Shown here piece by piece: positions 17,197-25,415 of a DNA stretch of 64,000 nt. Source of the stretch: Sphaerotilus microaerophilus (lineage in GTDB: Bacteria > Pseudomonadota > Gammaproteobacteria > Burkholderiales > Burkholderiaceae_C). The DNA lies in NCBI RefSeq assembly GCF_023734135.1, contig NZ_AP025730.1, positions 4,836,001 to 4,900,000 of the forward strand, given 5' to 3'. The notes below the pieces were generated by a model that had not been told where the DNA came from, did not search any database, and saw only the letters and a list, made by a program, of their open reading frames with translations. Position numbers and translations under genes: made by a program. Numbering within the stretch: position 1 is the first letter of the stretch; each line of letters starts with the position of its first letter.

Positions 17197-18897
17197 ATGC
17201 TGGTCGAAACCCTGGGCACGGTGCGTGACTTCGGTCGGCTGGCCGAGATCGCCGCCGTCCTGATCCGCCACGGCCTGGGCGACGGGGTGCGCCGCTTCGG
17301 GCTGGCCGATGCGCTGGAGAAAGCCGGGCACCGCCTGCACTGGGAGCACGCCGCCGACCTGGCCCGCCTGCCCCCACCGGTGCAGCTGCGCCGCGCGCTG
17401 GAGGAGCTGGGGCCCACCTTCGTCAAGCTGGGCCAGATCCTGGCCGGGCGCAGCGACCTGCTCGGGCCGGAGTGGATCGCCGAGCTGTCGCACCTGCACA
17501 GCCGCGTGCCCGCGCTGCCCCTGGAGGCGCTGCTGCCACAGCTGCGCGAGGACCTGGGCGGTGAGCCGGCGCAGGTGTTCGCACGCTTCGACACCGAGCC
17601 GCTGGCCGCGGCCTCGATCGCCCAGGTGCACACCGCCCGGCTGCAGGACGGCACCGAGGTGATCGTGAAGATCCGTCGCCCTGGCATCACCGCGGTGATC
17701 GACGCCGACCTGCGGCTGCTGCTTCGCTTTGCCGCGGTGGCCGAGGCCGAGGTGCCTGCGCTGACGCCCTACCGACCACAGCAGCTGGTGCGCGAATTCG
17801 GCCGCTCGCTGCAGCGCGAGCTGGACCTGGCCACCGAATGCCGCAACGCCGAGCGCATCGCGGCCAACCTGGCGCCGCTGGGCTTCATGAGCGTGCCGGC
17901 GGTGCACTGGCCACTGACCAAGACGCGCATCAACGTGCAGACGCGCATCGACGGCATCCCCGGCGAGCAGCTCGATGCGCTGGACAGCGCCGGCTTCGAC
18001 CGCCGGCTGCTGGCCCAGCGCGGCGCCCGCGCGGTGCTGAAGATGATCGTCGAGGACGGCTTCTTCCATGCCGACCCGCACCCGGGCAACGTCTTCTACC
18101 TGCCGGACAACCGCATCGCGTTCATCGACTTCGGCATGGTCGGGCGGCTGTCCACACGCCGCCGCGAGGACCTGCTGAACCTGCTGCTCGGCCTGGTGCA
18201 GCGCCGCCCGCAGCAGGTGGCCGACGTGCTGCTCGACTGGGCCGTGGGCGCCGGCCGCGGCACCGAGTCGATCAACCAGGGCCAGCTGGAGGCCGAGATC
18301 GAGGACTTCGTCGACCAGTACCACGGCACGCCGCTGGCCGACCTGAGCCTGGGCGGCATGTTGACTGACGTCACCGCCATCATGCGCGAGCACCGGCTCG
18401 CCCTGCCCAGCGAGCTGGCGCTGCTGATCAAGGCCTTCATCTCGCTGGAGAGCATGGGGCGCGGGCTGGACCCGACCTTCCACATGGCCACCGAGGCGCT
18501 GCCGATCCTGGAGCAGGTGCTGCGCGCGCGCTACCGGCCGCGCGCCCTGGCGCAGCGCGGCTGGCACACGCTGCAGCGGCTGCTGCAGGTGACCGAGCAG
18601 CTGCCGCACGACCTCTCGCGCCTGCTGCGCACCGCGCGGCGCGGGCAGATCCAGGTGGGCATCGAGGTCAGCCACCTCCAGCACGTGGGTGACCAGGTGG
18701 ACCGCGCCGCCAGCCGGCTGGCGGTGTCGCTGGTGATCGCCGCACTGATCATCGGCTCGTCGATCGTGATGACGGTGTCCGGCGGCCCGCAGCTGTTCGG
18801 CCTGCCCGCCTTCGGCCTGCTGGGCTACCTCGGCGCGGCCGCGGGCGCGGTCTGGCTGCTGCGCTCGATCGCGCGCGCGCGCCGGCACCTCGACTGA
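17197..18897 (+). CDS. ubiB: AarF/ABC1/UbiB-family atypical kinase
   Basis: 566 residues. The KxGQ motif (FVKLGQILAGRSDLL), the Ala-rich loop (AAASIAQVHTARL), the lysine strand (VIVKIRRPG), the catalytic-loop-like FFHADPHPGN and the metal-binding FIDFGMVG define the UbiB family. Two C-terminal hydrophobic segments (about residues 500-555) anchor it in the inner membrane. UbiB is an ATPase needed for ubiquinone biosynthesis, thought to extract lipophilic intermediates. It is not beside ubiE or ubiJ here, so it could also be a paralogous ABC1 kinase. The following ferredoxin gene starts one base after its stop. Confidence 0.85.
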   Translation: MLVETLGTVRDFGRLAEIAAVLIRHGLGDGVRRFGLADALEKAGHRLHWEHAADLARLPPPVQLRRALEELGPTFVKLGQILAGRSDLLGPEWIAELSHLHSRVPALPLEALLPQLREDLGGEPAQVFARFDTEPLAAASIAQVHTARLQDGTEVIVKIRRPGITAVIDADLRLLLRFAAVAEAEVPALTPYRPQQLVREFGRSLQRELDLATECRNAERIAANLAPLGFMSVPAVHWPLTKTRINVQTRIDGIPGEQLDALDSAGFDRRLLAQRGARAVLKMIVEDGFFHADPHPGNVFYLPDNRIAFIDFGMVGRLSTRRREDLLNLLLGLVQRRPQQVADVLLDWAVGAGRGTESINQGQLEAEIEDFVDQYHGTPLADLSLGGMLTDVTAIMREHRLALPSELALLIKAFISLESMGRGLDPTFHMATEALPILEQVLRARYRPRALAQRGWHTLQRLLQVTEQLPHDLSRLLRTARRGQIQVGIEVSHLQHVGDQVDRAASRLAVSLVIAALIIGSSIVMTVSGGPQLFGLPAFGLLGYLGAAAGAVWLLRSIARARRHLD

Positions 18898-18898
18898 C

Positions 18899-19171
18899 AT
18901 GGCATCAGGCCGCCAGCGGCCGGTTGCCGTCGTCGATGCGCGGCGCTGCACCGGATGCGGCTGGTGCGTGCCAGCCTGCCCCTACCAGCTGCTGTCGCTG
19001 CAGGTGCAGGGGCCGTCGGGTGAGCCCTGGAAGAAGACCTCGGTGCTGTCCGACCCCGCTGCCTGCCCGGGCTGCCGCCTGTGTGTGCCGCGCTGCCCGT
19101 TCGGCGCGCTGTCGATGCAGCCGAGCGCGGGTGACGCCCCGCTCGAACCACCGGCCGCCCTCCCCCGGTAA
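18899..19171 (+). CDS. Small 2[4Fe-4S] ferredoxin-like protein
   Basis: 90 residues with two classic clusters: CTGCGWCVPACP (about residues 17-28) and CPGCRLCVPRCP (about 56-67), giving eight cysteines for two [4Fe-4S] centres. The insert between them (residues 29-55) is longer than in clostridial ferredoxins. The start ATG follows the ubiB stop by one base, implying translational coupling. An electron-transfer role next to a ubiquinone-linked kinase is suggestive but not proven. Confidence 0.85.
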   Translation: MASGRQRPVAVVDARRCTGCGWCVPACPYQLLSLQVQGPSGEPWKKTSVLSDPAACPGCRLCVPRCPFGALSMQPSAGDAPLEPPAALPR

Positions 19172-19266
19172 GCCCTGATGCCGACGGCGGTGTTCTGCCC
19201 TAGGGTAGAACGCTCTGCCACCACCGGCCACGACGGGCCGGCCTCACCTCGAAGGGGTTGCCTCGG

Positions 19267-20040
19267 ATGGATGCTGTCCAGCCGGCCGAACAGGGCCGAC
19301 CGATCGTCTTGCGCCCACTCACCGTGGCCGACCCGCTGCGCTGGCTGGCGGCCGGCTGGCGCGACTTCACCCGCCACCCGGGCATCGGCGCCTTCTACGG
19401 TCTGTGCTTCATGGTGATGGGCTGGCTGCTGCTGAAGGTCTTCGAGCAGGCGCCGGCCTGGACGCTGGCGCTGTCCGCCGGCTTCCTGCTCATGGGCCCC
19501 TTCGTCTGCATGGGGCTGTACCAGGCCAGCCGGCGCATGGAGCGCGGCGAGCCGGTCGGCTTCGTGGACTCGCTCACCGCCTGGCGCCACCATGGCGGCC
19601 AGATGGCCATCTTCGGCTTCGTGCTGCTGGTGCTGGAGATGCTCTGGGGCCGCGCCTCGCTGGTCATCTTCGCAGTGAGCTTCGACGGCATGCCCGACTT
19701 CAAGGGCTCGCTGCTGGCGCTGCTGAACCCGGACAACATCGAGTTCATCGTCGCTTATGTCGGCGTGGGCGCGATCTTCGCCGGGCTGATCTTCTCGATC
19801 AGCGTCATCAGCATCCCGATGATGCTGGACCGTCAGGTGGACGCCATCACCGCCGGCCTGAGCAGCCTGCGCCTGGTGCTGGGCCAGCCGCTGGTGATGC
19901 TGACCTGGGGCGCGCTCATCACCGTCCTGATCGGCCTGGCGCTGCTGCCCTGGTTCTTCGGCCTGCTGATCGTCGGGCCGGTGGTGGGGCATGCCAGCTG
20001 GCACGCCTACCGGACCGCAGTGGCCAGGGACGCCGATTGA
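19267..20040 (+). CDS. DUF2189-family integral membrane protein
   Basis: 257 residues, about six membrane helices. The cytoplasmic N-terminus includes LRPLTVADPLRWLAAGWRDF, and the family signature GPFVCMGLYQASRRMERGE lies in the second loop. DUF2189 proteins are common in alpha- and betaproteobacteria, sometimes described as cytochrome c oxidase subunit I-like in annotation, without known function. An alternative TTG start 9 bp upstream would add MPR. It stands between the ferredoxin and a convergent oxidoreductase gene. Confidence 0.82.
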   Translation: MDAVQPAEQGRPIVLRPLTVADPLRWLAAGWRDFTRHPGIGAFYGLCFMVMGWLLLKVFEQAPAWTLALSAGFLLMGPFVCMGLYQASRRMERGEPVGFVDSLTAWRHHGGQMAIFGFVLLVLEMLWGRASLVIFAVSFDGMPDFKGSLLALLNPDNIEFIVAYVGVGAIFAGLIFSISVISIPMMLDRQVDAITAGLSSLRLVLGQPLVMLTWGALITVLIGLALLPWFFGLLIVGPVVGHASWHAYRTAVARDAD

Positions 20041-20061
20041 GCGGCGTCGCGCTGTCTGCGC

Positions 20062-21045
20062 TCACAGCGTCAGCACGGTGCAGCCGGTGGTGCGCCGCCC
20101 CTCCAGGTCGCGGTGCGCCTGGGCCACGTCCTCCAGCCGATAGCGCTGGTCGATGGGGATCGACACCGCGCCGCTGGTGACCATGCCGAACAGGTCGTCG
20201 GCCATCGCCTGGGTGCGCTCGCGCGTGGCGATGTGGGTGAACAGCGTCGGCCGCGTCACGTACAGCGAGCCCTTGGCGCCCAGCAGGCCGAGGTTGAAGG
20301 CGGCCACCGGCCCGGAGGCATTGCCGAAGTTGGCCAGCAGGCCGAAGGGCGCCAGGCAGTCCAGCGAACGCTCGAAGGTGTCCTTGCCGATCGAGTCGTA
20401 CACCGCCTTCACGCCCGCACCGCCTGTGATCTCCTTGACGCGGGCAACGAAGTCCTCAGTCTGGTAGTTGATGACGTGCGCCGCGCCGTGGGCCTTGGCC
20501 AGCTCGCACTTGGCATCGCTGCCCGCCGTACCGATGAGCTGCAGGCCCATGGCCTTGGCCCATTGGCAGGCGATCAGGCCGACGCCGCCAGCCGCGGCGT
20601 GGAAGAGGATGAAGTCCCCCGCCTGCAACCCGCCCTGCGGCTGGGTGCGGCGCAGCAGGTACTGCACCGTCAGGCCCTTGAGCATCATCGCCGCGCCGGT
20701 CTCGAAGTCGATGGCGTCGGGCAACTGCACCACGCACTTCGCCGGCATCACGCGCAGTTCGCAATAGGACCCGGGGGGCGCGCTGGCGTAGGCCACGCGG
20801 TCGCCCGGCTGCAGGTGCGTCACCTCGGGGCCGACCGCCTCGACCATGCCGGCGCCCTCCATGCCCAGCGAGAGCGGCAGCGCGTTGGGGTACAGGCCGG
20901 TGCGCTGGTAGACGTCGATGAAGTTCAGGCCCACCGCATGGTGGCGCACACGGATTTCACCGGGGCCGGGCTCGCCCACCGGCAGGTCGACGAGTTGCAG
21001 CACCTCGGGTCCGCCGAACTGCTGGATCTGGATGGCACGGGACAT
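20062..21045 (-). CDS. NADPH:quinone oxidoreductase, zinc-independent MDR family
   Basis: 327 residues, close to the length of E. coli QorA (327). Blocks: VGLNFIDVYQRTGLYP, SLGMEGAGMVEAVG and the NADPH-binding LFHAAAGGVGLIACQWAKAMG. It lacks the structural-zinc cysteines of alcohol dehydrogenases, as usual for quinone reductases. Catalyses NADPH-dependent reduction of quinones or reactive enones. It converges with the DUF2189 gene (gap 21 bp) and is divergent from the DMT transporter at 21203. Confidence 0.9.
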   Translation of the reverse strand: MSRAIQIQQFGGPEVLQLVDLPVGEPGPGEIRVRHHAVGLNFIDVYQRTGLYPNALPLSLGMEGAGMVEAVGPEVTHLQPGDRVAYASAPPGSYCELRVMPAKCVVQLPDAIDFETGAAMMLKGLTVQYLLRRTQPQGGLQAGDFILFHAAAGGVGLIACQWAKAMGLQLIGTAGSDAKCELAKAHGAAHVINYQTEDFVARVKEITGGAGVKAVYDSIGKDTFERSLDCLAPFGLLANFGNASGPVAAFNLGLLGAKGSLYVTRPTLFTHIATRERTQAMADDLFGMVTSGAVSIPIDQRYRLEDVAQAHRDLEGRRTTGCTVLTL

Positions 21046-21202
21046 CGAATCGCTCCTCTTGGTGGTCGGGTCAGAAAGGGATGCGGCAGCTTAGCCCAGG
21101 CCCGGGCCGCCGTGTCACGCGCGGGCTTCTCGCGCCATTTGCGCAGACCCCGTGCCCGGCGGCTACCATGCCCGGCCCCCCCGTCCCGCCTGCGCGCCGC
21201 CC

Positions 21203-22147
21203 ATGCAGCTCTCCCCCCGCCTGCTCGCCTTCCTGACCCTGCCGCCCTTCCTCTGGGCTGGCAACGCCGTCGCGGGCCGCATGCTGGTGCCACTGGTGCC
21301 GCCGCTGCTGCTCAATGCACTGCGCTGGGGCGGCGCCCTGCTGCTGCTGCTCGTGCTGGGCCACGCGGTGCTGGGCACGGCCGAGCGGCGTGCCGCCATC
21401 CTGGCGCGCTGGCGCTATTTCGCGGTGCTCGGGGCGCTCGGCGTGGGCGCCTACAACGCGCTGCAGTACCTGGCGCTGACCACCTCGACGCCGATCAACG
21501 TCACGCTGATCGCCGCCAGCATGCCGCTGTGGATGCTCAGCGTGGGCGCCCTCTTCTTCCACGAGCGGCCGCGCACGCAGCAGCTGCTGGGTGCGGCCCT
21601 GTCGCTGGCCGGTGTCGCCACCGTGATGAGCCGCGGCCACCCTGCCGCCCTGGCGCAGGTGCAGTTTGTCCAGGGCGACCTGTTCATGCTCGCCGCCGCC
21701 GCCAGCTGGGCCGGCTACAGCTGGCTGCTCGTGCGCCCGCCCGCCTCGATGCAGGCCGCGCAGCGCCCCACCATCGGCTCGCCTGACGGCAGCCAGCGGC
21801 CCTGGAACTGGGCCGAGTTCCTGCTGGTGCAGGCGCTGTTCGGCATCGTCTGGGCCGGGGGCGCCGCCGGCATCGAGGCGGTGGTGGCCCCGCGCGCACC
21901 GCAGTGGACGCCCCTGGTGGGGCTGCTGCTGGCCTACATCGTGCTCGGGCCGTCGCTGCTGGCCTACTGGTTCTGGGGCCGTGCCGTGGCCCTGGCCGGC
22001 CCCACCACCGCAGGCATGTTCAGCAACCTGACGCCGCTGTTCGCCGCGCTGATGTCCACCGCGCTGATCGGCGAGCCACCCCAGCCCTACCACGCGGTGG
22101 CGTTTGCGCTGATCGTCGCGGGCATCGTGGTGAACACGAAGCGCTGA
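21203..22147 (+). CDS. EamA-family (DMT superfamily) transporter
   Basis: 314 residues with ten hydrophobic helices in two EamA repeats. The first begins LLAFLTLPPFLWAGNAVAGR and contains YNALQYLALTTSTPINVTLI; the second contains LLAYIVLGPSLLAYWFWGRAV and GEPPQPYHAVAFALIVAGIV. The ATG at 21203 directly precedes helix 1. The family exports metabolites or amino acids; substrate unknown. It shares the 157-bp upstream gap with the divergent oxidoreductase. Confidence 0.85.
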   Translation: MQLSPRLLAFLTLPPFLWAGNAVAGRMLVPLVPPLLLNALRWGGALLLLLVLGHAVLGTAERRAAILARWRYFAVLGALGVGAYNALQYLALTTSTPINVTLIAASMPLWMLSVGALFFHERPRTQQLLGAALSLAGVATVMSRGHPAALAQVQFVQGDLFMLAAAASWAGYSWLLVRPPASMQAAQRPTIGSPDGSQRPWNWAEFLLVQALFGIVWAGGAAGIEAVVAPRAPQWTPLVGLLLAYIVLGPSLLAYWFWGRAVALAGPTTAGMFSNLTPLFAALMSTALIGEPPQPYHAVAFALIVAGIVVNTKR

Positions 22148-22192
22148 CCACCGGGCACAGGCCACCGAGCAGTGGCCCCAGGCCCAGCCCGG

Positions 22193-22981
22193 TCAGAAGG
22201 TGCCGGGGAAGGTGCCGCCGTCGAGCAGGATGTTCTGGCCGTTCAGGTAGCCGGCCTGGCGGCTGCACAGGAAGGCGCAGACCCCGCCGAACTCGCGCGG
22301 GTCGCCGAAGCGCCGTGACGGCACGGTGGCACGGCGCTCGTCCATCAACTCGTCGATCGGCCGGCCAGTCTTGGCGGCACTGCCCTCGAAGGTCACGCGC
22401 AGCCGGTCGGTCTCGAAGGGCCCGGGCAGCAGGTTGTTGATGGTCACGCCGCGCGAGGCGATCTTCGGCTGGCGCGCCAGCCCGGCGATGAAGCCCGTCA
22501 GCCCACTGCGCGCGCCGTTGGACAGGCCGAGGATGTCGATGGGCGCCTTCACCGCACCCGAGGTGATGTTGACGATGCGCCCAAAGCCGCGCTCGGCCAT
22601 GGCATCCACCGTCGCCTTGATCAGCTCGATGGGCGTGAGCATGTTGGCGTCCAGCGCGCGGATCCAGGTGTCGCGGTCCCAGGCGCGGAAGTCCCCCGGC
22701 GGCGGCCCGCCGGCGTTGGTGACCAGCACGTCCACCTGCGGCGCGCTGTCCAGCGCAGCCGCCCGGCCCTCGGGCGTGGTGATGTCGGCCGCGACAGCGC
22801 GCACCTCGACAGCCGGGTGCGCCGCGCGCAGGCGCTGCACCGCGGCCTGCAGCGCCTCGGCTCCCCGCGCGACGATGACCACGTTCGCCCCCTCACCCGC
22901 CAACGCCTCGGCACAGGCAAAGCCCAAGCCCTTGCTGGCGCCGCACACCAGCGCCCAGCGGCCGTTCAAACCCAGATCCAT
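22193..22981 (-). CDS. Atypical short-chain dehydrogenase/reductase lacking the YxxxK pair
   Basis: 262 residues with a Rossmann fold. The coenzyme site WALVCGASKGLGFACAEAL is normal (TGxxxGxG class) and NAGGPPPGDF replaces the usual NNAG. The catalytic serine is present (NITSGAV), but at the expected Tyr and Lys positions 13 and 17 residues later the sequence has LSNGARSGL: Ser for Tyr and Arg for Lys. Classic YxxxK catalysis is therefore not possible. It may be a non-catalytic or differently acting SDR. The C-terminal LLPGPFETDR and YLNGQNILLDGG blocks are normal. It converges with the EamA transporter. Confidence 0.85.
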   Translation of the reverse strand: MDLGLNGRWALVCGASKGLGFACAEALAGEGANVVIVARGAEALQAAVQRLRAAHPAVEVRAVAADITTPEGRAAALDSAPQVDVLVTNAGGPPPGDFRAWDRDTWIRALDANMLTPIELIKATVDAMAERGFGRIVNITSGAVKAPIDILGLSNGARSGLTGFIAGLARQPKIASRGVTINNLLPGPFETDRLRVTFEGSAAKTGRPIDELMDERRATVPSRRFGDPREFGGVCAFLCSRQAGYLNGQNILLDGGTFPGTF

Positions 22982-23027
22982 CGCGTTTCACTCCTCGTCG
23001 GCAAGTTACATATCCACAAAGCGGCCA

Positions 23028-23102
23028 CCGTGGAACCGGCTCCGCCGGGCCACTGGTGGCGCCCCCTGAGGGGGAGCGGCGTCAGCCGCAACGGGGGTGG
23101 CA
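23028..23102. repeat. REP-like palindromic element
   Basis: A GC-rich cluster of short palindromes (CCCCCTGAGGGGG around 23062-23074, GCGGCGTCAGCCGC around 23076-23089) ending in CGGGGGTGGC. Elements of this composition are dispersed between genes in many Burkholderiales. Only one copy is visible here, so the repeat status rests on general knowledge. Confidence 0.4.
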
Positions 23103-23105
23103 CCA

Positions 23106-24050
23106 TCAACGGCGGGCGGCCAACAGGCCGACGCCCAGCAGCACCAGCACGGTGCCAGCCGCCATCCACGGGGTGAAGGGCTCGCCGAGGATCCACACCC
23201 CCATCAGGATGGTGCTGATCGGCCCGATCAGCCCGGTCTGCGCGGCCACGCCCGCGCCCAGCCGCTCGATCGCCAGCATCACCAGGATCACCGGGGCAAA
23301 CGTGCACAGCGTCGCGTTCAGCAGCGACAGCCACCACACCTCGGGCGCCACGGCGGCGAGGCTGCCCAGCGGGCGCAACAGCAGGAACTGGCCGATGCAC
23401 AGCCCGCAGGCGATGCTGGTGGCCCAGCCCGTCAGCCGCAGCGAGCCGATGCGCTTGATCTCCTCGCCGCACTGCAGCAGGTAGACCGCGTAGCTGAGCG
23501 CCGAGCCGAACACCAGTGCGGCGCCAAGCGCCACGTGCTCGCCGGTCAGCCTCAGCTCGTGGCCGAAGGCCAGCCCCACCCCCGCGTAGCCCACCGCCAG
23601 CGCGACCAGCTGCTGCCGGCAGACGCGCCGGCGGTAGAACAGCAGGCCCAGCAGCAGCACCAGGCTGGGGTTGAGGTAGAGGATCAGCCTCTCCAGGCTG
23701 GCGCTGATGTAGGCCAGCCCGGCAAAGTCCAGCAGGCTGGCAAGGTAGTAGCCGCAAAAGCCCAGGCTGGCCAGCGCCAGCCAATCACGCCGCACCAGGG
23801 GCGCCTTGCCCCGCCCGGCCCACCAGGCCAGGCCGAGGAACAGGGGAAGCGCCAGCAGCATGCGCAGCATGATCAGCGTCACCGCATCGACGCCGTGGCG
23901 GTAGGCCAGCTTGACGATGATGGCCTTGCCCGAGAAGGCGATCGAGCCGGCCAGCGCCAGGGCCAGGCCCGTCCAGCGCCGCGGCGCCTGCGCCGGGGGG
24001 CTCGGAAGCGGCGGCGCGGAGCCCGCGAGGTCGGCGGCACGGGAGGTCAT
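23106..24050 (-). CDS. EamA-family (DMT superfamily) transporter
   Basis: 314 residues from the ATG at 24050, ten membrane helices. A cytoplasmic Pro/Ala-rich N-terminus of about 25 residues precedes helix 1 (LALALAGSIAFSGKAIIVKLAYR). The motif LDFAGLAYISASLERLILYLNPSLV marks the end of the first EamA repeat, and GLIGPISTILMGVWILGEPF that of the second. An in-frame GTG at 24074 is possible but lies against the terminator of the upstream TRAP gene, so the ATG is preferred. Substrate unknown. Confidence 0.85.
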   Translation of the reverse strand: MTSRAADLAGSAPPLPSPPAQAPRRWTGLALALAGSIAFSGKAIIVKLAYRHGVDAVTLIMLRMLLALPLFLGLAWWAGRGKAPLVRRDWLALASLGFCGYYLASLLDFAGLAYISASLERLILYLNPSLVLLLGLLFYRRRVCRQQLVALAVGYAGVGLAFGHELRLTGEHVALGAALVFGSALSYAVYLLQCGEEIKRIGSLRLTGWATSIACGLCIGQFLLLRPLGSLAAVAPEVWWLSLLNATLCTFAPVILVMLAIERLGAGVAAQTGLIGPISTILMGVWILGEPFTPWMAAGTVLVLLGVGLLAARR

Positions 24051-24077
24051 CGCGGCCGATTCTACGAAGGGCACAAC

Positions 24078-24110
24078 AAAAACCCCGCAGTGCGCGGGCG
24101 CACTGCGGGG
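24078..24110 (-). terminator. Rho-independent terminator after the TRAP receptor gene
   Basis: A perfect 12-bp stem (24083-24094 with 24099-24110) with a 4-nt loop. Read on the minus strand it is followed by a T run (24082 downwards). It lies 46 bp after the receptor stop and separates it from the EamA gene. Confidence 0.85.
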
Positions 24111-24155
24111 TTCGAGGGAGGTGGCGGGGGCCGACGCGGGCGTCGGCCGTGCCGA

Positions 24156-25250
24156 TCAGAGCTTGCCGGCGCGGGCCTGCTCGATCATGTAGTTGTCGTA
24201 GCCGTCTTCGGCGATGGAGAACCAGCGCACCTGCTCGCCACGGAACTTGGAGAAGTCCTCGTAGACCTTCTTCCAGTTCGGGTTGCTGGCCGACAGCTCG
24301 CTGTACAGCGCCATCGATTCCTTGAAGGCCAGGTCCATCACGTCCTTGGGCAGACGGAAGAGCTTGGTGCCGCTGGCGATCAGCTGGCGCAGTGCGGCCG
24401 GGTTCTTGGCGTCGTACTTGGCCTGCATGTCGGTGTGGGCGTAGGCCGACGCGGCTTCCAGGATGGCCTTGTACTCGGCGCTCAGGCCGTCATAGGCCTT
24501 GCTGTTGATGAAGAAGTCGATCTCAGGACCGCCTTCCCACCAGGCCGGGTAGCCGTAGTTCGGCGCCACCTTGTTGAAGCCCAGCTTCTGGTCGTCGTAC
24601 GGGCCGATCCACTCGGCCGCGTCGATGGTGCCCTTTTCCAGCGCCTGGTAGATCTCGCCACCGGGGATGTTCTGCGGCACGCCGCCCATGCGCTCCAGCA
24701 CGCGGCCGGCGAAGCCGCCGATGCGGAACTTCAGGCCCTTCATGTCCGCGGCGGACTGGATCGGCTTGCGGTACCAGCCCGCCATCTGGGTGCCGGTGTT
24801 GCCGCCCGGCAGGTTGATGAAGTTGTACTGGCGATAGAACTCGCGCATCAGCTTCATGCCGTTGCCTTCGTACATCCAAGCCGTCATCTGGCGGCTGTTC
24901 ATGCCGAAGGGAATGGCCGCGCCCAGTGCGAAGGTCGGATCCTTGCCGAAGAAGTAGTACGGCACGGTGTGGGCCATTTCGACGGTGCCGTTCTGCACGC
25001 CGTTGTCCACCTGCAGCGCGGGCATCAGTTCGCCGGCGGCATGCACCGAGATCTGGAACTTGCCGCCGGTCATGTCACTGACCTTCTTGGAGAAGACTTC
25101 AGCCCCGCCGTAGATGGTGTCGAGCGACTTCGGGAAGCTCGAGGCCAGGCGCCAGCGGATGTTGGTCTGGGCCTGCACCACGGCCGGGGCCGCACCGGCG
25201 GCCAGCACACCGGCCAGACCGGCCTGACGGACAAAGGAACGACGTTCCAT
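24156..25250 (-). CDS. dctP: TRAP transporter solute-binding protein, DctP family
   Basis: 364 residues. The N-terminus MERRSFVRQAGLAGVLAAG is a Tat/Sec-like signal ending near VVQAQT. The mature domain contains the DctP-family blocks WRLASSFPKSLDT, MKGLKFRIGGFAGRVLERMGGVPQ and GTIDAAEWIGPYDDQKLGF; the Arg in FRIGG usually binds the substrate carboxylate. It resembles the TakP/alpha-keto acid subgroup. No membrane subunits (DctQ/DctM) are adjacent, so it is an orphan receptor here. It ends at a strong terminator. Confidence 0.88.
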   Translation of the reverse strand: MERRSFVRQAGLAGVLAAGAAPAVVQAQTNIRWRLASSFPKSLDTIYGGAEVFSKKVSDMTGGKFQISVHAAGELMPALQVDNGVQNGTVEMAHTVPYYFFGKDPTFALGAAIPFGMNSRQMTAWMYEGNGMKLMREFYRQYNFINLPGGNTGTQMAGWYRKPIQSAADMKGLKFRIGGFAGRVLERMGGVPQNIPGGEIYQALEKGTIDAAEWIGPYDDQKLGFNKVAPNYGYPAWWEGGPEIDFFINSKAYDGLSAEYKAILEAASAYAHTDMQAKYDAKNPAALRQLIASGTKLFRLPKDVMDLAFKESMALYSELSASNPNWKKVYEDFSKFRGEQVRWFSIAEDGYDNYMIEQARAGKL

Positions 25251-25415
25251 GCGTTGGACTCCTCAGTGAATCTGATCGAACGAAAGCCGGACAGCGGCTC
25301 AACACGGGCAGGCCGATTCTAGGAGCAGCCCCCGGGGGGAAAGGCCGGTGCTTACCCCTGCGCAAGATTGCGTAGAGCGCCGGCCGAGGTCACCGCGAGG
25401 CGAGGCGCCGGGGCC

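Noticed and set aside
23028..23102. Considered as an insertion sequence end or terminator
   Set aside because: No T run, no transposase and no paired end; a REP-like palindromic unit fits better.
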